Shown: positions 48,601-60,600 of the stretch, piece after piece
Layout: every line of letters begins with the position of its first letter
Position numbering within the stretch: position 1 is the first letter of the stretch
Origin: Beroe forskalii
Taxonomy: Eukaryota; Ctenophora; Nuda; Beroida; Beroidae
NCBI GenBank assembly: GCA_011033025.1
Contig: WFMF01000401.1
Coordinates: forward strand, 62,001 to 126,000
Direction: 5' to 3'
DNA length: 64,000 nt
Made by a program: the position numbers and the translations under genes
Notes under the pieces: model-generated
Told to the model about the DNA's origin: nothing
The model's database searches: none
The model's input: only the letters and a program-made list of their open reading frames with translations

Positions 48601-51600
48601 CTCTCTGTTTCAGTTGTGGGAGAACTTCTTCTACCTGTGTGTTGGGTTCATCACTCAGGAGTCCCTCCAACTGGAGGAGTTCAGGGAAACGAAGCGCCTC
48701 AAGATAGCCGGACAGTACGGTGACATGCGCAGTGAGATGGGCCAGGAGATGGTCCGCATGCTCAACAAGCTCGGTGTGTTGATTCATATTTAGTAATGAT
48801 TTCAGTATTCTATTCTTTGAGCCAAGAAGAGAATAATATGATGCGGATCATAAATGATTATCCGTCAGTTCAGTAAAGAATTATCATTAATTTGTGGTAT
48901 TTTCCCTCTCCTATTCACCATTTCTTTGTTTTAAGGCATTGAGGAAGGGTCAGCAGATCTGTACAATCCTGACAATGATTATTTCAGGTGACAACAAGAA
49001 GATCTTTGTACCTGACATCGTTGGCCCCTTCCTTGAAGTGACGTTGGTTCCGCTGGAATCCCTACGAAAAGAAGTGATACCCATCTTCTTCGACATGATA
49101 GAGTGTTACCACAGAGACAGGGGAAACTTCGAGATCGTTGAGCGAGAGGTTTGTGGTGTTCCAATACTAATTATGGAATAATTTTCCAATATTCAATTAC
49201 TTTTTTGGTGAAATATCCTCCAACCACCCTCACAAACCACCTCGCAAACCCCTGCCTATTACTCTCCGTTTCATTTGAAAGTTTGTAGCGTTTAAAACTC
49301 CAAGAATCTAACTTTAAAGTTCAAATTGTGTCATCAAGGTTCAGAAAAAGTCGTTTCTCATATTATGCAAAACTTAAATCTTTTTCATTACAGTGAGTTA
49401 TTAAGTGTTCAATATAATTTTATTTGAAACAAATCATTGAACAAATAAATAGTTGCTATTACATAGCAATAAATAAAATTAATCAAGAATTTAATTAACA
49501 AATTAAAACTGCTTTGACTTTGAGATTGAAGATAAAACGAAAACTTTTAACTACTGTATACAAGTATCAAACAAATTATCAATCAAATTGTCTGTATTTC
49601 TACTAGAATTTCTGAAGCCTTTCGAGTCTTAGCCATAGTGCATCTTATTTCAGGTTTGATTGTTACAATCAATACATAATTCACGCTGAAATATTAATAA
49701 CTTAAGGGGGGTTCACCCCTGACATTAGAAAAAATTGGGATAGAAATTGGCTAGGATGGCCAGGACAAGTACCAACATTTCGACGGTGGTCCTGAATCCA
49801 TTGGTCCACCATAGCCCATGTGAGGCCTCGGAGCAAACATGGGGTCTGAAAATCGAAATTTTACCAGAAAGAGATAGAGCTTAGCTTAAATATACTAACC
49901 CAAGAGAGAAGAAAAGTGCAATAAGTGCATACTCGTAAATTATCATTCAATTGACGGCCATCTTTCAGTCCAGCTAACTTAACCTCGTTCATGGAGATAC
50001 AGTAAATGTCAAGCGATAGCTTAACACAGTGTCCTTGTCGAGCTACTAATCACTAAAGAAGCAATTTCCTGATGTTAAGAGTTGTTTTGATGTCTCTTGC
50101 CAAGTCCTCAGAGCTTCCTTTTCTTTCTTCGCACGGTGAACAAGTTCTCCACCATCTGTGTGATGATCTTCATGAATGACTGGGTGGTGAGCATGTAGAC
50201 CAGGGGAGAGCACCCTATCAACAGCTGGAGGAGAGCGTAGAACACGTCGAATACCTGAGCTATATCACCTCTTTTTAACAGGGCCAGAGTCAGCTCCTCT
50301 GTGTAGACAATGATCCCAGCCCAGGGCAGGGTGGTTACCAGACACATTCCCAGGATTGCCAGGATGGACCAGGGGATGGTGACGGCTTCCTTCTCCTGGA
50401 CCCCTTTAGAGGACGCCGTCCTCTTCTGGGCCTTGTCAACGCTCTTCTCCTCCCCCACTGAACTCCCTGTCGTGGCACCACCACAGCTACTGTTTGTCAG
50501 ATTCCTGTGGGATGCTCTAGCTCGAATCACAATGTTGTAAATGAAGACGTACAGGGCTATCACCGTGACAGTGGGTAAGATGAAACCTACTCCTAGCAAG
50601 AGCCCATTAAATGCTTTGGTGGATGCATTACTTTTATCCCCAAAGCTACAGTAGGAAAACTTTGTCATAGCCATTGGATCCATGATTTCGTTAAGCCTGA
50701 TTTCTCCCAGGCCCATGAGGGGTGATGAAGCAATAAGAGCACAGATAGCAGCAGCACCTGCAAAGCCTATCAGCTGATACCAGATCTTGAGGTAAGTCGA
50801 GAAGCAGAGCGGAAAGCTGAGAAAGACAGCTCTCACTACAGTGATGAGGACTACGGAGTAGCCTGGTAGGAGCAGTGCAAAGGTCTGACACACCAACTTA
50901 ACTCTACACCTAGCAAGGGTTTCCTCTGGATCTAACTCCTCCACGATCCAGAAAGCAGAGATGGACACCAGGAGAACTAGCTGGGAGGAGAGGTACAGCA
51001 GGACAGACAGGTAGATCTCCAGGATGGCTCTGAAGTACCTGAGGACGACATAGAACATGAGAGCACTGAGGAGGAGCAGGAGCAGGTAGCTGGGAATGGC
51101 AATCCAGGAACTCACCACCAGATCGAACTTGTAGGGGCTTACTACCAGGTTATCAAAACCTTGCTGTGCGCTTGAGGAAGTGACAGTTCCCTGGTCGGGG
51201 GAAGGAATATGTGCTGCCTGATTCTTGGGACGGGTATGCGGAGGGATAGAATTCTTCCTCTTCTGACGACATTTCCAGATATCCTAATGATGGGATGAAC
51301 TGATGCCCTGATTCACTGATGTTCGGATTTCCTGAGTTCGTAGATGTTCTGTGTTACTCGGGGTTCGTTAATCGTCAACAAGGTCTCTATTTTACCATTG
51401 GTACCTATAAGAATAACATGATGTGTAAGTCGTAACTCTGCTTGTGATTTGATCTGTAATACGGACTTTGATGTACAACTTGTAGGTCTACTTATTTGAG
51501 TATTTGTGGATAACTTTTGGATGACCAACGCAGCAACGCTCTTTAATTTATAAAATTGAATATTCAAGAAAAAATTGAAATGAATATTGATTAATCGGTG

Positions 51601-54600
51601 ACATAAAATTTGACTGATTTATAGGTTTATCTTGAGATGCGCCTCAAATCAAAGCAATCTGTGTATATCTTAATTACAGGATATCAAGTATATCACGAGT
51701 AAAATAGTTAAACGATAATACTACAAGATGATAGATAACACTTCACGCTTATATGGAGCAAGGAGATGAGTTTTGTGGTTCTAAAGCATTGGCGTGTTTA
51801 TATTCTCGAAAGAAATCGTTTAAATGGGAAGGATATCATAAAATCAACAGATGCTGCACCTATATTATGACATTATGTGCATGATAACCCTTTATCATCG
51901 AGCATGAACAGAGCGTTTGATCAAAGCCCTAAGGTTAGGAAAAGATAACGACTCGTTTCTAGGAAAAAGGTTGAAGATAAGAGGTAGCAGTATTATAACA
52001 AGAGGTTAGAGAAACGATCTTTCTATCTAATTGGCAATCAATCAACTCATCGGATAAATGCACTACCCAGGCAGACAAAATAGCGAATTTATCCTTACTT
52101 CACTGTGCACATTGCGCAGTGTGCTGTGTGCCTTCAGTGGGTCTGATCATTGATGGATGAATATTTCTAACTGAGACTTAGCTTGGTTGATCTGGTCACT
52201 TCAAATTCAGACTAATTATCAAAATCGATAACGAATCCAGAGCCCCAACTGTTTTCCTGCCATGAAACATAGCAGAAATTGAAGGTGTACCAAGGGGAAT
52301 CTGTACCGAGCGGACATGAAGGTGCCATTGCATTGGATGGCACCTTCATTGCATTGGGACAATATACATGCCTGAATTGAGCAGCACTTAAATACTGAAA
52401 TTAGACTAACGAAATACTGGAGATGTGCTGAGTTTTGGCGAAATTATTTGTTACAACGTTGTTAAGAGTGTTTTGTAGTCGGGATTATACTAAATCTGAA
52501 TTATCCAGCTATGTCTTTAATCGCAGTTTGTCATTTGCAGCTTCAAATTAGTCCTGCTGCCGTTGTCTATGCTTCAGCACATTGGCAAAGACGTGTTAGA
52601 TTTTAGGAATTACTAATATTCAGGAGCTTGCTATTAATACCATAGCCCATAAGTTATTGATACAATAAGTTAGGGTTAGGTCTATAGAAATATAAATAAC
52701 AATTGAGGCCATTACCTTACATTCTCCCACCTTAGTCGCCTTACCCCTCCCCGATGACATATCATTTGCATTAACGACCTGCCAAGAAGTTACCATCTTC
52801 TCCAGTTTCTCTGTTAATATTTTTCGACACCTATGGATAGCATAACAACAGTGTGCTAGTATTAATGTAAACATCGCAGGGGAAATAAACTAGATCGCAG
52901 CAGGATAGTAATTTTTGGCCTTTCTCGTGCAACCTTGACATGCCTCCACACTCCACAAAGACCTTACTTCGTCCTGACAACATTTGAACCCGTGACTACT
53001 TCGCCCTACTATATTTCAGAAGCATAATATGGTTAATATTCAACTATTCGGTGAAGACCCTGACTAGTTTATTCTGCATAATATATTTTCACAGTAATAC
53101 CCAGTTTATTAGTAACGTAAAAACGCGTATGAGAGTGATAGGGGTTGTCTGCAGTACACGCGGGGCACATGATACACCACACCAAAACCCTATAAAATAG
53201 CTCATGAGGGAGTCATTAGTCATGCCAATGACTGCTGAGATTAATAAAGTTGCTAAAGTGAGGTGGATCTAAGAATATGCTGACTTATTAGTACAAGAAC
53301 TTGCTAATTTACTAACCAGTCACTATTGAAAGTTTCCATTAATGCTCGTGTGTGACTCACCTATCAATTATTAAATATATAAAAGCCTCAACTTAATTTA
53401 CAATCAACTTTAATGCTTCCATTATACCCATTACCAACCATCAAGTGCGTTCACTTTCCGCAGTAAACACGCGCCCCGCCTGCCTCAATACAGCTATGCT
53501 AGTATATTTAACCCCCCCACTTCCCTCTCCCTCACTTTGCATTCCACATTCTGTGTCGTGATGTCTCTGTTTCCTGCCACCCTCCTCCTGCTCCTGCTCC
53601 CTGCCGTGGTGCTCTCCCACTACACTATGTACGATTGGAATGCCATGCCTGACGACCTGAAGTTCTCCCCCGCCAACGTGTCGGCCTGCGAGCACGCCCC
53701 CATCATCTCCTACCATATCCACATCCTCTACTGGTACAACAACCCCGAACACACCCGCAGTGCCCTCGCCCTGCGGGACGCCTTCATCAACCACTTCGAG
53801 CTAAACGGGAACAACTGCACCATCACTACGGGGGAGCCCGCCCCGGGACACGACATGTGCATCTTCTTCGTGGACTACACGCCAGGCGGCCCCTTCACCA
53901 CCGCCCAGTTCGCCTTCTTCATCCCGCCCCACCGGTTCCGGGAGACGTCCGCCTGGATGCTCCAGCACCGCGGCATACACGACCTCTTCATGCACCCCAA
54001 CACCGGCTGCGAGATCAACGACCACACCAAGTGGTTCATGTGGTCGGGGGATGTGTGGCCCCTGGACGTGTCCATATTCGAGTGTAACTACCCTGGCTGC
54101 GTGCCAACGTGTTGCTAGGATGGATGTGTGTATCAACTACTGTGCTATCGGAGGGTTGTTACTATAGTATCAGCGTTAAATCAGGACTTACAAATTATTA
54201 TGGAGAGACTGGGGGACTACGCCAAATTCCAGATTTATTTCTAATCTGACGTTGTACGCATGTTGTATTTGTACTTTTTGAAGTGATTTAGTGATAGCCG
54301 TTATGTTTTCTTTTATTAGTTGAAATTTTGTTTGTATGTTTCTTAAGAATTCTCTTTGAATAGAAGTATAAATTTTTGTCCAAAAAAGTAAACCTTAGGA
54401 GTTCGCTTCTTGAGATGAGCATAGAAATACTTTCAAACGATTTAATTTCACGATGGGCGCCACATTATTATGTGACATTCATTACACACTTACACATAAA
54501 TCTTTGCGAATTTTAGAAACTAACGCATATTATGTGTGCACATCGATCGAAAGATCCGTCGATAGAAAGCGCAAAATTACACTGCGCGTGCAATGCTCTA

Positions 54601-57600
54601 ATTTGCTTTTCATTGAATTTTTGTTGAAATTTGTGCATACTTTGGACAGATCTTTCGACCGATCCATGTGCACACATGTGAGTGAAATTCTGCCAACCCT
54701 CGTCCTTCTCTGCCCGTCCTATATCAAGCACAGACTTGGTTAACAATCATTGTGACAAAGTGGTGATTGGGGTGTGGGGACGGAAAATTTCGGGTATGAA
54801 ATTTACTACTACTTTGAAAGTTACATTTATTCAAAAATTAGCTTAATAAAACAGAAAATGGATTTTAATTATGGATGGTAATTAATTTTCTCTTCAGAAC
54901 TTGAAATCCTCCTGTCTTGAGCGATCATTAAATCGCATTATTTAAAGATCAATTGTTTCGCACTTGCCAGGACTCAATGGGCTATCTCAATCCGTCTCAA
55001 TCCCGGTAATTTAATCTCCGGTAATTTAGTCTCCTCGGTCAAGGGCTATATTAAAAACACAAGAAAACGAACCAATCACCATTTAGAGGGGCTTGCAACC
55101 CTCTGGCAACATTAAATTATAACGGCTCAGTTACATGGTCAGATATGTAAGGATCTATAATCTGTCCTTAATTTAATAGTTATCTTATATCTAACAGTTT
55201 TACAGTTAGATAAATATTTGGTTAGGGCCACCCGTCAACTGGCAGCCGCGGAGTTTAATCAGGAGCTACCCATAGGGTGAATAATTCGTGGTTTTGTCTT
55301 CATTTGGCCGATTATGATATCAATACTTCTAAAATTCAAGTATCAGATCCCTCCATTTACTACAAAAATACGATAGATCTGTCCGATATCAATGTAACTC
55401 TTAAAAAAATAACAAACATATTGAAATGAAGGCATTTTGCAAGCGATACTCCTAAATTAACTCCTGCCTAATGGCTTGCTGCGTTTAGAGGGAATATTTC
55501 TAAAGAGAAATGGGTCGTTAGGGTCCTTACAAACATGCGTGTGTCATGAGTGTCGGAAGCTTCCGACACACCTGTGCTTAATGTAGCGCAGGATAAAATA
55601 GGAGATCTGATGCCCTCAGTTCACCATTCCAAACCCTGATAATGACGTCACTCAACTACATATACTTTTTTCATATGATAAGAGATAACTATCCCGGACC
55701 GTGGGGGATTGCTAGGAACGAGTTAGTTGGGAGCACCGCTCAAGGAAAACCTCTTACTTTGACAGTCGAATACAGTGAAGTAACAACTTCTGCGCAAGGG
55801 AGTAAATGTCAAGAAATCACCTTATCACGAAGCTAATATAGTCGTGCACAGATTATCAGCAGGAATTTGTGCTCAGACTGTCTTGCAATTTGTAAATTGC
55901 TGGAAGGTGGACGGACCTGTGAGAGGTCTGGGCAGTCTCTAGCGCTGAGGATCCAGGCCGGTGTCCCAGTATGCTGGAGGACTGTGAATGGAACTTCACC
56001 CGTTCCTCCCCGGGAAATATGCTATGACTGTAGACCAGGATGAAGATTGTCGAGATACGACACCTAATTTAAAAAAGAAGTCAATAGCTGGTTTAAATCG
56101 TGAAGTCTAAGTCTTATAGTACTGCGGAACGACCAAAACGAATAATCATGAGAGCGAGCATGAGATAAGCCTGCTCAAGACCATGAATGATAGATTTACA
56201 CGGCTCAAATTGTGGTAGATTTACAGTCCAAATTTACAGTCATTTGAACCGTGCCGCACTTTAAACCCTTCAATCTAGATTACAGGCAAACGTTAGGAGA
56301 AAAAGATTAGCACCAATTATAAACACGGTCATTGGTATTTTACTCCAGAAAATTAAAATATCAGCGTCAGACTCTCTCGCCATGTCACGTGTGTAGTCTA
56401 CACTTCGGAGCTGTTTTTAAGATAAATTCGATCGATTTCTCTGTCGGTCATTAAAGTTGCTATCAATCGAAACTTCTAAGTACAGTATGGTGTCATCAAT
56501 TCAACCTTTTGAAACATGGTACCAACGTCACAGTAGGACTCCTGTTATTGGTGTGCCAGGTGAAAGGACCGCATTATCAGCATTTTATTATACTGAAAAC
56601 AGATGGCCTGTATAGAACTATGATGCAACGCGAGATAACGAGCTTGTAATGCAGTAAAGTCATTTACCAGTTCTCACACATAGTTCCAACACATGGTTCA
56701 CATCGATACACGGGCACTGATTACAATGTTACAGATTAAAATATCATCTGAGAACTTTGTAAAACACTAATTATACGAGAATGGTAGTTCACTAAATCTC
56801 TATGATGATGGCATGGTCGCATTTCATTGGATGTCGCTCGTACGATTTTGAAACATAATCTTAAACTGGAGAATAACCCCTCAACGTACCCCCTGCATTA
56901 TCCCCTGCGTACCCCCTCTTAGGACAATAAGACATCTCATTGTACACCCTCCTACCCAGGTAATAGACAAGTTGGACGTGTTGATAAGCCGAGGGAAAGG
57001 AGACACGAAGTACAGCCTCCTGATGTACGAGACGTTGCTCAAGAAGTTCAACAGCCCTAACATCAACAAGTCCCTGCACCAGAACGGAGTGAGATTCGTC
57101 AACAGCGTCAAGCTACTCCTCGAACACCTGCTCAACTTCAGGTGACGAACTGTGCGGGGGCAAATTGCCGGGATTACCGGTTTATTCCGTCAATTTACTG
57201 CTCAAATCCATGGTTATGACGGCGTCCTCAATGGTCGGGCGATAAGGTGGAGGAAAAACTGCAATAACGTAATGACTAATGAATAGTTTCAACTAAGTCA
57301 AATATTTAATTAATATTTAAGCAGTTCAGTTAAAACAAATTTAAGATCTACAACAATACTGCGTCTCTCGAAGTTTTCATAAACTTGGAAGAACGAAAAT
57401 AATTGATTCGATAATATCGAGCGGATTTAATTTATGTTCTGAAAATAAAATCTTTATGAAACTGAGATGTTTGAAGGCGAATGGTTCATGATTAACCCAT
57501 ATGTGTGCACATGCTTCGAAAGAATGCACAAATTTCAGCAAAAATTCAATTAAAAGAAAATTGAAAGCTTGCGCGCACTGTAATTTGCGCGTTCTTTCGA

Positions 57601-60600
57601 CGGGTCTTTCGATCGATCCATGTGCACATATACGGGTAATGATAAGAATTGTGCTCGCTTTCGGGCTTTGAACGGACATCATGGTTCATGACGCGCGTGC
57701 ACGGCATGGATCTTATCGTAAATGATAGCTAAAAGTAAACCTTTGTTACTAATACTTCAAACACTTAACTATATTTCATATCTACGCAATCTAGTGAAGA
57801 TCTCCTAATGAGCTATACGACAATAATTAGGCTTACAAGCTGAAATGAGGTTTATTACTGAGAAGGGAGGCTTGTGAGAGGTGACGAGCTTGGTGAAGGT
57901 GGCCATTGTCATTGACATATTGGATTGTATACGTGGCATAAATGGTTATTGGTCTTATCACTCATCGAGTCTTAATTCTGTGTACTGCTTAGTGCTTCTA
58001 AATCGTCTTAAATGGGAGAAATGTGTTAACGTGGAAATGTACTAATGTGAAAGTAGTAAACAGGGGGTCCTTTCCGAAACAGACTTAAGTCAAACTTGTA
58101 GTGTCAATTTGGAATGGCTTTTAATTTGAGTTAGTTTTTTGACTTAAGTTTGTTTCGGAAAGGAACCCCAGGACTGCTTAGAATCTGCGTTTTTAGGCTT
58201 GCTAAGGGTCATATTTAGGTGTTTGTTAATCGTGCGATTCTCATAGGCATAAATTCCACATTAGAGATTCAGGCAATCGAAGGGCTTTCTGAATACCTTA
58301 TTGTAACAAATTTAGTAAGCAACTAATTAATCGTCAGGAAAATAAGAAAGCAGCAAATAAAGAAACTTTTTAAGGCTGAAAATTAATTAAGAAACTTTTT
58401 TGGATCTGAAATAAATTAAGAAACTTTTATAGCTCCATAGCAAAAGAAGAAGAAGAGAATATTAATGGTTACTGAAAATTTTTCTCAGACGAGCAATTAA
58501 GCAATAATTGAAATACATGAGATTAATAAATGACAAGTACTAAATATAATAAAATTTCAATGAAACCGCTTTATACTTACCTTAGGTGGTGTATTTATTT
58601 GGGATAAAATTTCGGTGTTTCAAATTTTGATAGGTTGAAAATATGGGGATTTTTGAAGTCATTACTCTTGACTAGAAATAATATAACATTAAATTAAGAG
58701 TCACGAAATTAAGGTATATAAAATTAATCTACATATAATTAAAGAAACATGAAATTAAGAAGCAGTTTATTAAGAAACTTTTTTGCTTTCTTAATTTCAT
58801 GTAATAAGGTAAACAATCTGTTTCAAGGTATTGTTAATAAAAGGCGATATTTGAGGTGGAAGAAGTGTTGTCCTACAACAGATCTGTGACCCTGAAATGC
58901 AATACAGTTCGCACTTCGATGTAAAAAAAAACTGTTATCCAAAATCGCGACCCGGTGCTAAGTTTATCGATAGGACAATATTATCAGATATGAAATGAGA
59001 TAGGATCGGGTTTTATGTCAACTTCAATTAGAACATCTGCTGTTTTTGCGAGAGGTGTTGAACTACGGGTAAGCAACTTGAACTCCCGAACTGTTGGTAG
59101 TTTTTAATTACAATTTACATTTCATTCTTTTTAATTATCAATCTGTATTATTTCAGGGAAGTGAGAGAAGGGGATCATCACAGTGAAGCCATGATGCTGT
59201 GCATCGTAAACTTACTGGTAAGTGTAAATCCTTCTTACTGAAAAAGCTGAGCACGGTAGAGTCCCACAAAGGGATCAATTTGTTTTTCTATCAATCCGTG
59301 CTTTTCAGATGGTCGATTCATAGCATTTCGATGCAATGTTCACTGACCACACACTCATTGCCACGCAGCAACTCTATTACTCTCCCTGCTTTCCTTGGAC
59401 CCACCTGAAAACATTTATTGTTTGACTAATAACCCTTTACCTGTATGTCAGATGACTATGCTCCTCCGACCGTCAATTGACCATTTTCTTCTGAATGAAC
59501 CTCTGCTTTCCCTAGAATTTCTACGAGGAATTGAACCGCCACGAGATGTATCAGCGCTACATCTGGAAGCTGTACACGTCCCATTTAGCTCAGAAGAACT
59601 ACGTGGAAGCTGCCTTTACTCTCGAGATGTATGCTTCTAAACTTCAGGTGAACTCTCTCAGAAATGAGACAGAATGAGGAAGAGGATTGGTGAAAATCGG
59701 TGTTTCACATTTTGCATTTCAGATCATATTTCCTATCACATTTGGCTAAAAGTACATGATTCACGAGCTTCACATTCCACTATTTACCAACTTCCCCCTT
59801 GTGCTCCATTATCAATTATTCCTAAAATCTGCTCTCCCATCTTTGTCCTTCATTGAACTGACTAGTGACTACGCCGTTGATGGAGTAAAATATAGTTCGC
59901 GCCGGTTCTTAACTGAACGAAGCTTCGGCCTAGAAGCTTTGCGAATTTAGGTTAAATCTGCTTTCCTGTACTACTCTACTGCTTCTCTTTTTGATAGATT
60001 TAGGTTTTGATTACTGTCAGTACTTCAGTTTATAACTTTTCAATGGACTACCCTCCCCAGTTCACGGATTCCTCCTACATGGACACGTTTGAGGACCTCC
60101 CCAAAGAACGCGTTCAGCAACGGAAAGCTCGTCTCTACGAGACGATCATCAAGCATTTCGAGGAGGGAAAGAGCTTCGAGAACAGCTTCCGGTTCTACAA
60201 AGACCTCTGCGACTACTATGAGCTGGTGAGTGGGCATTGAAATGTCCGTCATTGACTGCCCTGTGGATGTCCTGATCCTTCTTTACCAATTTTGAGAAAA
60301 GGATACAATAAGGGTGGCATCTACATTCCTGAGTAAAAAGGCATTACTGATAATGTCAAATTAATAAGAAGTTAAAATTTTGATTTATAGCTATACTACA
60401 ATATTGAAATTCTTCAGAATCTTGGATTTAACCTCTAACAAAGTACTTATCGTGACCCCCTCTCTTCCCCAGATGTTCGACTACCAGCAGCTAGCTGGCA
60501 TGCTCAACAGACAAGCTAACGGATACACCTCCATCCTGAACTGTGACAGAAACCCCCACTCCTACTTCTACGTTGGGTTCTACGGCCAGGGCTTCCCTGC

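Larger units (their letters stand above)
57142..59156. other. DOCK intron 27
   Basis: Apart from the two hairpin elements listed, the sequence is AT-rich with recurring TTAAGAAACTTTT words at 58365-58800. No coding evidence. Confidence 0.5.

Noticed and set aside
53537..53560. Eight-codon N-terminal extension of the dioxygenase-like protein
   Set aside because: Position 53537 is TTG, not ATG; the signal peptide begins at the ATG at 53561.
53441..54136. Several long antisense and shifted frames over the dioxygenase-like gene
   Set aside because: Typical shadows of a GC3-rich coding exon; only the plus frame has a signal peptide and family motifs.
60007..60060. Upstream extension of DOCK exon 30 including a Met
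   Set aside because: The preceding exon ends in phase 0, which fits the CCTCCCCAG acceptor at 60060 but not the upstream TTCAG acceptor.
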